NCBI GenBank assembly: GCA_947175455.1
Contig: CAMWMW010000019.1
Coordinates: 1 to 10,398, forward strand
Source of the DNA: an uncultured Porphyromonadaceae bacterium
Lineage (GTDB): Bacteria; Bacteroidota; Bacteroidia; Bacteroidales; Muribaculaceae
Direction of reading: 5' to 3'
Length of the DNA: 10,398 bases
Shown here: one piece after another, positions 1-6,195 of the stretch
Layout: the number at the start of each line of letters is the position of its first letter
How positions within the stretch are numbered: position 1 is the stretch's first letter
Program-made: the position numbers and the translations under genes
Notes under the pieces: generated by a model
Told to the model about the DNA's origin: nothing
What the model saw: the letters and a program-made list of their open reading frames with translations, nothing else
Databases searched by the model: none

Positions 1-1055
1 TTGCCAAGATTCGAGAAGTACTCCTTCTTCTTCCCTCTGCGTGTGTTGTTGATCACATCCTGAGGCCCGTATACATAGTTGGCGGCAACTTTTGTCATGC
101 CGGGTGTGGGGAGTGTTTCTAAAGTAAGATTGTTGTCAGCAACATTAAGACGGGTCATCTTGCTGGCGGATGTGTCAGGAAGCTTTACACTCAGAAGGTT
201 GTTGTGGTTTAGATAAACGGTAGCGTTGTTTGCCACCATGCCGGAAAGGTCTGCTTTTTCCAGACTGTTCCACTGGGCGTTGAGAGTCTTGAGGCTTGTG
301 AACGGAGTCAGATCAAGTTCCGAGATTCCGCAGCCATTGATATTCAGCGTCGCGAGTTTTGTGTTTTTGGAGATATCGAATGTGTCGAACCATCCGAGTT
401 CGGAATATAAGTTGGCGGCAACGTTTAGTGAGGATAGCTCCGGCAGTTTCGACCAGTCTGCGGCAAGAACCTGATTGTTGCCCGCACCGCTGTTAAGTGA
501 GCCGGAGGTTACATTGAAGTTGTTGCTTACAGTTACTCTCTTAAGGTTCGGGTTTTCACCAAAAGTAAGAGAAGTCAGGCGGTTGTCGCTGGCTCTGAGG
601 GTGGTAAGGGCAACACATTTTGATATGTCAAGACTTCCGATGTTGTTATTGTCTAAAACAAGTTCTTTCAGTCCTGCCAGTTGGGAAACGTTGATTCCCT
701 TGATTTTGGCATCTGCATCGTCTGCTTGGGTCCAGTCTGCCGAGAGGTAGTTGATTTTCGATGCGTCGGGAGCATACACCTTGATGGAAGTGCCTGCAAT
801 AGTGCCGTCAACTTCGGTGAATACATATCCTGCCGCATCGTAATCGGCAATCGTGACATCCTTGAGAACGCCGTCACCCCAGTCTACCTGTATTGTCGCT
901 CCATCGGTAGCGGAAATCTGGAAAACCATCTTGCTTTCAACCGCAGAGCGGTCTACGGTAAATGTCAAAGCCGGCGTAGCGGCATCATCGGCGAAAGCCG
1001 GAGATGCGAATCCCAAGGCTGCCGCCAACAATGAATAAGTAAAGAATTTCGCCAT
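1..1055 (-). CDS. Exported leucine-rich-repeat protein (C-terminus beyond window)
   Basis: The reading frame is open from an ATG at 1055 to the left edge: 351 codons without a stop, so the C-terminus is missing. Residues 1-22 form a signal peptide (Lys3, a hydrophobic stretch, then an AFA|DD cleavage site). Residues 30-105 look like a small beta domain with the motif VDWGDG (57-62), often seen at the N-terminus of Bacteroidales surface LRR proteins. From about 127 to 320 there are roughly eight leucine-rich repeats of about 21 residues, such as LKELVLDNNNIGSLDIS (129-145) and LATLNINGCGISELDLT (234-250). Two units carry longer inserts (about 180-205 and 214-226). The product should be exported to the periplasm or cell surface, where such repeats bind proteins or glycans; the ligand cannot be inferred. 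Whether it ends in a type IX sorting domain, a lipid anchor or neither is not visible. A strong Bacteroides-type promoter lies about 110 bases upstream. Fold class is sure; function is unknown. Confidence 0.88.
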   Translation of the reverse strand, partial: MAKFFTYSLLAAALGFASPAFADDAATPALTFTVDRSAVESKMVFQISATDGATIQVDWGDGVLKDVTIADYDAAGYVFTEVDGTIAGTSIKVYAPDASKINYLSADWTQADDADAKIKGINVSQLAGLKELVLDNNNIGSLDISKCVALTTLRASDNRLTSLTFGENPNLKRVTVSNNFNVTSGSLNSGAGNNQVLAADWSKLPELSSLNVAANLYSELGWFDTFDISKNTKLATLNINGCGISELDLTPFTSLKTLNAQWNSLEKADLSGMVANNATVYLNHNNLLSVKLPDTSASKMTRLNVADNNLTLETLPTPGMTKVAANYVYGPQDVINNTRRGKKKEYFSNLG

Positions 1056-1127
1056 AAGTTATTTATTAAATAGTGGAAATAATTAGCTACCAATCAGTTG
1101 TTTGCTGTCTTGTCGGAATGTCGGTTC

Positions 1128-1147
1128 TCATGAATTTTTATTCATGA
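1128..1147 (-). repeat. 8-bp inverted repeat in the LRR gene leader
   Basis: TCATGAAT (1128-1135) and ATTCATGA (1140-1147) are perfect inverted arms around a TTTT loop. The predicted transcript of the LRR gene carries this hairpin about 10-30 bases from its 5' end. It could stabilise the mRNA, or the DNA dyad could bind a repressor just downstream of the start point. Neither role is shown by sequence alone. Confidence 0.5.
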
Positions 1148-1164
1148 CAGATGACTTGACGCGC

Positions 1165-1195
1165 CAAAGATAGTCAAAAGAATGGAGATTCCAAA
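1165..1195 (-). promoter_or_regulatory. Bacteroides-type promoter for the LRR gene
   Basis: Read on the minus strand, TTTG (1195-1192) is followed after exactly 19 bases by TATCTTTG (1172-1165). This matches the Bacteroidota primary sigma factor consensus TTTG, 19-21 bases, TAnnTTTG in every fixed position. Transcription should start near 1158, giving a leader of about 100 bases before the ATG at 1055. Confidence 0.8.
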
Positions 1196-1237
1196 TAAAT
1201 TATCTTATATTTATTGGATAAATATGCATAATGAATA

Positions 1238-1292
1238 AAACATGTATAATCGTTGCATTATGTAAGGATAATGAAACAGATTATACATGTTT
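1238..1292. terminator. Nested palindrome, probable terminator after sdaA
   Basis: Two perfect 14-base arms, AAACATGTATAATC (1238-1251) and GATTATACATGTTT (1279-1292), enclose a second 6-base hairpin, CATTAT (1256-1261) with ATAATG (1268-1273). It lies 24 bases past the sdaA stop codon. On the minus strand the hairpin is followed by TTTTATT, as expected of a terminator. On the plus strand it is followed by GC and seven T (1295-1301), so it could also stop transcription in that direction. The stem is AT-rich, hence only moderately stable. A protein-binding palindrome is the alternative reading. Confidence 0.6.
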
Positions 1293-1315
1293 GCTTTTTT
1301 TCAAGAGAAATCCTG

Positions 1316-2527
1316 TTACATTTGCTGGTAATCCTTGGCGAGACCTCCTGTGCCGGTTTCTTTATATAAAGAGGGGAGATCGTGACCTGTCTCGCGCATT
1401 ACGTTAACGAGCTTGTCGAAGCTGACGCGATGCACTCCGTCGGAGAATGAGGAATATATGTTGGCGTCGAGCGCGCGTGCCGCGGCATAGGCGTTGCGTT
1501 CGATGCAGGGAATCTGAACCAGTCCGCATACCGGGTCGCATGTCATGCCGAGGTGGTGTTCGAGTCCCATTTCTGCGGCATATTCAATCTGCGCCGGACT
1601 GCCTCCGAAGAGTTGGTTGGCAGCGGCTGCTGCCATAGCGCAGGCTACGCCCACCTCCCCCTGGCAGCCTACCTCGGCTCCGGATATGGAAGCGTTCTCC
1701 TTGACCACGTTGCCGATGAGTCCGGCTGTAGCCAAGGCTCTCAGCACCCTCTCCTCGGGGAGGTCGCGGCTTTTCCACAGATGGTAGAGCACACCGGGCA
1801 CAACACCGCACGAACCGCATGTCGGTGCTGTGACAATAACGCCTCCCGATGCGTTTTCCTCGCTGACAGCCAATGCGTATGCAAAAGTGAGACCTCGGCT
1901 TTTAAGGTTGTCTCTGTAGCCTGTGGCTTTCACATAATATTGCGCTGCCTTGCGTCTGAGGTTTAGCGGACCGGGAAGACGGCCCTCGCGGGTTATGCCT
2001 CTCTCCACCGCCGCTTTCATCGCTTCCCACACGTTGTGCAGATAATCCCAGATTTCAGGACCTTCGCACTCCTCTACATATTCCCAATAGCACTTTCCGC
2101 TGCGTTCGCAGTATTCAAGGATGTCTGTCATCTTGTTCATCGGATAGATGTCTTCCGATTCAATGTCCGCGTCACCCTCTATTTTTATCGCACCCCCTCC
2201 GACGCTGTATACCGTCATATCAAAAAGAGCGTTACCCTCCGGGTCAAGAGCCTTGAAAAGCATGGCGTTCGGATGGTAAGGGAGGAAGATATCCGGTTGC
2301 CATATGATTTCCACTTCTTTCCCCGCCTCATGGAAAGTGTCGATAATTGCGACATCGGTCATGTGTCCTTTTCCTGTCGCGGCGAGTGAGCCGTAGAGAA
2401 CCACCTCGTAGCGCGCCGCGTCCGCCGGTGCGCGGTCAAGAAACTCGGCAGCCGCCTGTCGGGGTCCCATGGTGTGGCTCGAGCTCGGTCCCGTGCCTAT
2501 CCTGTATATTTCCTTGATTGATTTCAT
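1316..2527 (-). CDS. sdaA: L-serine dehydratase, iron-sulfur type, single chain
   Basis: It deaminates L-serine to pyruvate and ammonia in the cytoplasm using a [4Fe-4S] cluster. The protein has 403 residues from the ATG at 2527, with the beta-type domain first and the alpha-type catalytic domain after it, as in the fused bacterial enzymes. The N-terminal family signature GTGPSSSHTMGP is at residues 11-22. The catalytic part has APTCGSCGVVPG (234-245), GNVVKENASISGAEVGCQG (272-290) and MTCDPVCGLVQIPC (328-341). Cys288, Cys330 and Cys341 are 42 and 11 residues apart, the spacing of the three cluster ligands in the Legionella enzyme. A GTG at 2560 would add 11 residues, but the family signature sits near the N-terminus, so the ATG is preferred. 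The hydrolase gene lies 59 bases upstream on the same strand and may share its transcript; a poor -7-like TATTTTTC (2557-2550) is the only promoter hint between them. Confidence 0.95.
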   Translation of the reverse strand: MKSIKEIYRIGTGPSSSHTMGPRQAAAEFLDRAPADAARYEVVLYGSLAATGKGHMTDVAIIDTFHEAGKEVEIIWQPDIFLPYHPNAMLFKALDPEGNALFDMTVYSVGGGAIKIEGDADIESEDIYPMNKMTDILEYCERSGKCYWEYVEECEGPEIWDYLHNVWEAMKAAVERGITREGRLPGPLNLRRKAAQYYVKATGYRDNLKSRGLTFAYALAVSEENASGGVIVTAPTCGSCGVVPGVLYHLWKSRDLPEERVLRALATAGLIGNVVKENASISGAEVGCQGEVGVACAMAAAAANQLFGGSPAQIEYAAEMGLEHHLGMTCDPVCGLVQIPCIERNAYAAARALDANIYSSFSDGVHRVSFDKLVNVMRETGHDLPSLYKETGTGGLAKDYQQM

Positions 2528-2586
2528 ATATTCTAATTCTATGCTGTATGAAAAATACACTCTTGTCCGGTAAACGAATTGTCGGC

Positions 2587-3180
2587 TTATGTGGTTTTTA
2601 AAATCTCCGGAACCACAAGATTTATTATGGTGTCGGGATCCACCCGGTGCTCGCCGTCGAAATCATGATAGACGGAGAAATGTCGCAGATATTCCTCCTT
2701 GCAGTTGACGACAGTGTCGCGGGTGCCGAAAAATGCGGTCACGAGTTCGGGGGAATCCTTGCGTTTGCCGAATATGCCGAATTTCGGGTCGAATTGTTTT
2801 GCCTCCATCGACTCATATTTCTTTATCAGTTTCGGTGTCACCTCGAAATCCACGGCACCATCGCGACGTGGGGTATGGAACGGCATCCTTTTCCCGACGT
2901 TCTCCTTAAGATGGACGGATGTATGGAAAGAGGGGTTTATGAGCAGCCTGCGCCACCCCTTGAAGAGCTGCGCGTACATGCCGCCCATGGATGTTCCCAC
3001 CACCACATCATCGGGATCCAGCGTGTCGGCAAGTTTTCTGAGGGCAGTCATGGCGAGTTCCGGCTGCACAGGTATATCCGGGGCGATGACTTCATAAGAA
3101 GCAGGCAGAGATCTGTCGAGACGCCGAGCGGTCGCCGACTGTCCGGAACTCCCCATTCCATGAAGATACACTACTTTCAT
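2587..3180 (-). CDS. YqiA/YcfP-like alpha/beta hydrolase
   Basis: A small cytoplasmic alpha/beta-fold hydrolase of 197 residues, the usual size of the YqiA/YcfP family (UPF0227). The first strand and oxyanion region VVYLHGMGSSG (residues 3-13) is followed by the nucleophile elbow GTSMGG with Ser64, an acid candidate Asp155 in FFGTRDTVV, and the catalytic His178 in DGEHRV. The triad is therefore complete and the protein should be an active esterase or thioesterase. There is no signal peptide. E. coli YqiA has been reported to have esterase activity, but the natural substrate of this group is not settled and nothing here reveals it. The gene is the first of the leftward pair with sdaA, and its start overlaps nothing. 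It is divergent from the aminotransferase gene. Confidence 0.85.
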   Translation of the reverse strand: MKVVYLHGMGSSGQSATARRLDRSLPASYEVIAPDIPVQPELAMTALRKLADTLDPDDVVVGTSMGGMYAQLFKGWRRLLINPSFHTSVHLKENVGKRMPFHTPRRDGAVDFEVTPKLIKKYESMEAKQFDPKFGIFGKRKDSPELVTAFFGTRDTVVNCKEEYLRHFSVYHDFDGEHRVDPDTIINLVVPEILKTT

Positions 3181-3206
3181 AATTCCATTACAATTGTGTT
3201 TGCTTA

Positions 3207-3214
3207 CAAAATTA
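3207..3214 (-). promoter_or_regulatory. Likely -7 element for the hydrolase-sdaA unit
   Basis: On the minus strand TAATTTTG matches the TAnnTTTG element. A TTTG lies upstream but with only 15 bases between, shorter than the 19-21 norm, so the -33 part is weak. The start point would be near 3200 with a leader of about 20 bases. Confidence 0.4.
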
Positions 3215-3232
3215 ATACATATTTTTAAACAA

Positions 3233-3270
3233 ATGCTAAGAGAGTGTTTACTTTTAACTTAGGTTAGCAT
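3233..3270. repeat. Dyad in the divergent control region, possible operator
   Basis: ATGCTAA (3233-3239) and TTAGCAT (3264-3270) are perfect 7-base inverted arms 24 bases apart. A second register, CTAAG (3236-3240) with CTTAG (3258-3262), is nested inside. The left arm falls where the -33 contact of the hydrolase promoter would be. The rest of the 310-base gap 3181-3490 holds this dyad, the two promoters, and a short direct repeat GATGGATTT at 3274-3282 and 3285-3293. I see no gene in it. Confidence 0.35.
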
Positions 3271-3398
3271 AAAGATGGATTTTTGATGGATTTCAGTTTC
3301 ATATTTCCGATTCCTGCCGATAAATCCCTGTTTATCGAACCAGTCAGACAAGGCAAAAAGAAAATGGGAAGAATTTTTTTAACAGTTTGTCAGAATCG

Positions 3399-3430
3399 TT
3401 TGGCAATAAGATTGAAAATTTGTAACTTCG
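3399..3430 (+). promoter_or_regulatory. Bacteroides-type promoter for the aminotransferase
   Basis: TTTG (3399-3402) and TAACTTCG (3423-3430) are separated by 20 bases. Only one position departs from the TTTG / TAnnTTTG consensus (C for T). Transcription would begin near 3437, giving a leader of about 54 bases before the ATG at 3491. Confidence 0.6.
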
Positions 3431-3490
3431 CGGCAAAAGGTCAAATCTACAAAGGAATCTTAACAGCTATCTAAAAAACCACTGTACCCT

Positions 3491-4684
3491 ATGAACTTTA
3501 TTTCAGAGAGAGTGAATAATCTCGCGGCATCGGCGACAATCGCCATGTCGCAGAAGAGTGCGGAACTTCGTGCCGCAGGAATCGATGTCATCAACATGTC
3601 GATCGGTGAGCCGGATTTCAATACTCCGGAGCATATCAAGGAAGCGGCCAAGGCGGCAATCGATGCGAATTTCACGCATTACCCCCCGGTGGCGGGATAC
3701 CTTTCATTGCGAAAAGCCATCTGCGAAAAGCTGAAACGGGAGAACGGACTTGACTATTCACCCGAAGAGATAGTTGTTGGCAACGGAGCTAAGCAGGAGC
3801 TGTGCAACGCGCTGCTCGCCACTGTCAATCCCGGTGACGAGGTGATAATACCCGTTCCCGCCTGGGTAAGCTATGTGGAGATGGTGAAACTTGCCGAAGG
3901 GAAACCGGTGCTTGTATATGCCGGAGTGGAGCAGGATTTCAAGATCACGCCCGAACAGCTTGAAGCGGCAATCACACCCCGCACGCGTCTGCTTATGTTC
4001 AATTCTCCGTCAAATCCGACAGGCAGCGTATACACGGGCGAGGAGCTGAAAGCTCTTGCCGGGGTGCTTGAAAGGCATCCGCAGGTAATCGTGCTTGCCG
4101 ATGACATTTACGAACATATCAATTATACAGGCGGTGCGGAAAGCATGTCCCAGTTCGCTTCTCTCCGCGACAGGATGATTGTGGTGAACGGTGTTTCAAA
4201 GGCTTATGCCATGACCGGCTGGCGTATCGGCTATCTTGCAGCGCCGCTGCCGATAGCGAAAGCCTGCGCTAAACTTCAGGGTCAATATACATCAGGGGTG
4301 TCATCGATTGCCCAGAAAGCGGCAGAGGCAGCTTATGTCGGGTCCCAGGATTGTGTGGAGGAGATGCGCAAGGCGTTCGAGAGCCGCCGCGATCTTATAT
4401 ATTCGCTTGCAAAGGATATCCCCGGCTGGATTGTCAACAAGCCCGAGGGAGCGTTCTACCTTTTCCCGGAGGTGTCTGCATATATCGGCAAGAAATATGG
4501 AGACAAGGAGATCCGCACGTCCGGCGACTATGTGATGTATCTTCTTGAGGAGGCTCATGTGGCGGCTGTCGATGGCGATGCCTTCTGCGCGCCCGGTTAT
4601 CTCCGTCTCTCGTATGCCACATCGGAGGAGAATATAGCGGAGGCGATGCGCCGCATCAGGGAGGCTTCTCTCAAACTTGGATAG
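3491..4684 (+). CDS. aspC: Class I aspartate-type aminotransferase (PLP)
   Basis: A cytoplasmic pyridoxal-phosphate enzyme of 397 residues that should transfer the amino group of aspartate to 2-oxoglutarate, linking oxaloacetate with amino-acid synthesis. All fold-type I landmarks are present: SIGEPDFNTP (37-46), the cofactor-binding FNSPSNPTG (170-178, Asn175), LADDIYEHI (202-210, Asp204 and Tyr207), the Schiff-base Lys237 in NGVSKAYAMTGWRIGY, and the carboxylate-binding Arg372 in YLRLSY. Length and motifs fit subgroup Ib (the Thermus and Bacillus type) rather than the E. coli AspC subgroup Ia. Some members of this subgroup also use aromatic substrates or prephenate, so the exact specificity is inferred. 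The start ATG is the only one that preserves the N-terminal arm; no Shine-Dalgarno site precedes it, as usual in Bacteroidota. The gene is monocistronic, ending at the hairpin shared with xylA. Confidence 0.92.
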   Translation: MNFISERVNNLAASATIAMSQKSAELRAAGIDVINMSIGEPDFNTPEHIKEAAKAAIDANFTHYPPVAGYLSLRKAICEKLKRENGLDYSPEEIVVGNGAKQELCNALLATVNPGDEVIIPVPAWVSYVEMVKLAEGKPVLVYAGVEQDFKITPEQLEAAITPRTRLLMFNSPSNPTGSVYTGEELKALAGVLERHPQVIVLADDIYEHINYTGGAESMSQFASLRDRMIVVNGVSKAYAMTGWRIGYLAAPLPIAKACAKLQGQYTSGVSSIAQKAAEAAYVGSQDCVEEMRKAFESRRDLIYSLAKDIPGWIVNKPEGAFYLFPEVSAYIGKKYGDKEIRTSGDYVMYLLEEAHVAAVDGDAFCAPGYLRLSYATSEENIAEAMRRIREASLKLG

Positions 4685-4715
4685 ACACATGCTTTATCGA
4701 AATACAGATGTAAAA

Positions 4716-4750
4716 AGAATGCTGCCTCGTATCACCGACGGCAGCATTCT
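4716..4750. terminator. Bidirectional terminator between aspC and xylA
   Basis: AGAATGCTGCC (4716-4726) and GGCAGCATTCT (4740-4750) form a perfect 11-base stem around a 13-base loop that contains a further TCG/CGA pairing. The leftward transcript (xylA) leaves the stem into TTTTTA, a good U tract. The rightward transcript (aspC) leaves into CTTTATAT. The stem lies 31 bases past the aspC stop and 32 bases past the xylA stop, so it serves both convergent genes. Confidence 0.88.
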
Positions 4751-4782
4751 CTTTATATCCGTATTTATGGTCTGAAATATAA

Positions 4783-6102
4783 TCAGACATACATGTTGAC
4801 TATCGCCTCATACAGCTCCTGCTTGCCGGAGACCTGTGCGGGTTCGGGCTGGGTCTTCGCATAGGCGACAACATCTTCAAGCGTCAGCTTCCCTTCCTCG
4901 AATTCTTTCCCTTTGCCGCTGTCAAACGATGCGTAACGGTCGGCGAGCATCTTTTTGTAAGGGGATTTCTCCAGAACCTCAGCGGCACTGATCAACGCAC
5001 GCGCCATGGCGTCCATACCGGCGATGTGGGCGATGAAGATGTCTTCAAGATCGGTAGAGTTGCGGCGGGTCTTGGCATCGAAGTTTGTTCCGCCGTTGCC
5101 GAGTCCTCCGTTACGGATAATCTGCATCATCGCCTGAGTGAGTTCGTAGTTGTCGATAGGGAACTGGTCGGTGTCCCATCCGTTCTGATAGTCGCCACGG
5201 TTGGCGTCGATGCTTCCGAGCATGCCGTTGTCGACGGCGACTGCCAGCTCATGCTCGAAAGTATGTCCGGCGAGAGTGGCGTGATTGACCTCGATGTTGA
5301 CCTTGAAATCCTTGTCGAGACCGTGTGCCTTGAGGAAGCCTATCACGGTTTCAGTGTCTACATCGTACTGATGTTTGGAGGGTTCCATCGGTTTGGGTTC
5401 TATCAGGAATGTGCCGGTGAAACCTTTTGCGCGGGCGTAGTCGCGAGCCATTGTGAGCATTCTGGCAAGATGCTCTTTTTCCCGTTTCTGGTCGGTGTTC
5501 AGCAGGCTCATGTAACCCTCGCGTCCACCCCAGAACACATAGTTCTGACCCCCCAGGGCTATTGTCGCGTCAATGGCATTCTTTATCTGTACGGCGGCGC
5601 GTGCCACGACATCGAAATCCGGATTGGTGGCGGCTCCGTTCATATAGCGGGCGTTGCCGAAGACATTCGCCGTGCCCCAGAGATTCCTGATGCCTGTCTC
5701 ATCCATGAGTCCCTTGAGATAGCCTGTAATCTCCGACATGCGTCTCTCGTAATCTTCTATGTCTTCGCCGAGGTCTCCGATGAGGTCTGTATCGTGGAAA
5801 CAGAAATATTCGATTCCGAGTTTCTGCATGATCTCGAAACCGGCGTCTGCCTTCTGTCTGGCTATTGTCATGTCATCATCGCCTTCGTTCCAGGGGAATT
5901 TTTTGGTGCCTCCTCCAAACTGGTCGCCTCCCTCGGCGCAGAGTGTGTGCCACCATGCCATGGCGAATTTAAGCCATTCCTTCATCGGTTTGCCCAGCAC
6001 GACACGTTCGGCGTCATAATAGCGGTATGCCAATGGGTTGTGGCTGCCTGTTCCCTCAAACTTGATTTTCCCTATTCCGGGAAAGTATTCTTTTCTTGCC
6101 AT
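4783..6102 (-). CDS. xylA: Xylose isomerase
   Basis: It interconverts D-xylose and D-xylulose (and glucose and fructose) in the cytoplasm, using two divalent metals. The 439-residue length is that of the long class II enzymes. The catalytic base His103 and its partner Asp106 lie in FCFHDTDL (101-108). Family signatures are VFWGGREGYMSLLNTD (189-204) and LIEPKPMEPSKHQYD (233-247). Metal ligands are all present: Glu235, Glu271 and His274 in NIEVNH, Asp299 in SIDANRGD, Asp310, Asp312 and Asp342 in NFDAKTRR. The start ATG gives the normal N-terminus of the family. No xylulokinase, xylose transporter or regulator gene adjoins it, unlike many Bacteroides xyl operons. The MATE gene lies 93 bases upstream on the same strand. 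I find neither a good promoter nor a strong terminator in that gap, so read-through from the MATE gene is possible. The opposite strand is open for 369 codons across this gene, as a codon-usage shadow. Confidence 0.97.
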   Translation of the reverse strand: MARKEYFPGIGKIKFEGTGSHNPLAYRYYDAERVVLGKPMKEWLKFAMAWWHTLCAEGGDQFGGGTKKFPWNEGDDDMTIARQKADAGFEIMQKLGIEYFCFHDTDLIGDLGEDIEDYERRMSEITGYLKGLMDETGIRNLWGTANVFGNARYMNGAATNPDFDVVARAAVQIKNAIDATIALGGQNYVFWGGREGYMSLLNTDQKREKEHLARMLTMARDYARAKGFTGTFLIEPKPMEPSKHQYDVDTETVIGFLKAHGLDKDFKVNIEVNHATLAGHTFEHELAVAVDNGMLGSIDANRGDYQNGWDTDQFPIDNYELTQAMMQIIRNGGLGNGGTNFDAKTRRNSTDLEDIFIAHIAGMDAMARALISAAEVLEKSPYKKMLADRYASFDSGKGKEFEEGKLTLEDVVAYAKTQPEPAQVSGKQELYEAIVNMYV

Positions 6103-6195
6103 CTTTTCTTACAATTTAGAGTTGAATCTTTATAGATAATACGATTTGAGAAAAACGCGCACTTAACGGAATTTGTTTTCCCTCATTGACCGGGG

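Noticed and set aside
226..1034. Several plus-strand frames across the LRR region
   Set aside because: The minus strand encodes a continuous secreted LRR protein with a promoter, so these are shadows.
1056..1301. Possible plus-strand small RNA ending at the T run 1295-1301
   Set aside because: The hairpin and T run look like a terminator in that direction, but I find no matching TTTG / TAnnTTTG promoter on the plus strand between 1056 and 1237.
1553..1966. 137-codon frame on the plus strand opposite sdaA
   Set aside because: It lies inside a gene with all catalytic motifs intact and is explained by base composition.
2528..2586. Separate sdaA promoter
   Set aside because: TATTTTTC (2557-2550) has one mismatch to the -7 element and no TTTG at the right distance, too weak to list as a feature.
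3283..3474. 63-codon plus-strand frame in the gap before the aminotransferase gene
   Set aside because: It covers the aminotransferase promoter at 3399-3430, has no upstream signals and no recognisable protein features.
5026..6135. 369-codon open frame on the plus strand opposite xylA
   Set aside because: Its codons align exactly with those of xylA, so a stop would need TTA, CTA or TCA codons in xylA, which this gene avoids. The protein resembles nothing and its start and end have no signals of their own.
6103..6195. Terminator of the MATE gene or promoter of xylA
   Set aside because: Only a 4-base GGAA/TTCC pairing and a TTTTT stretch are present, and no TAnnTTTG element, so neither can be supported.
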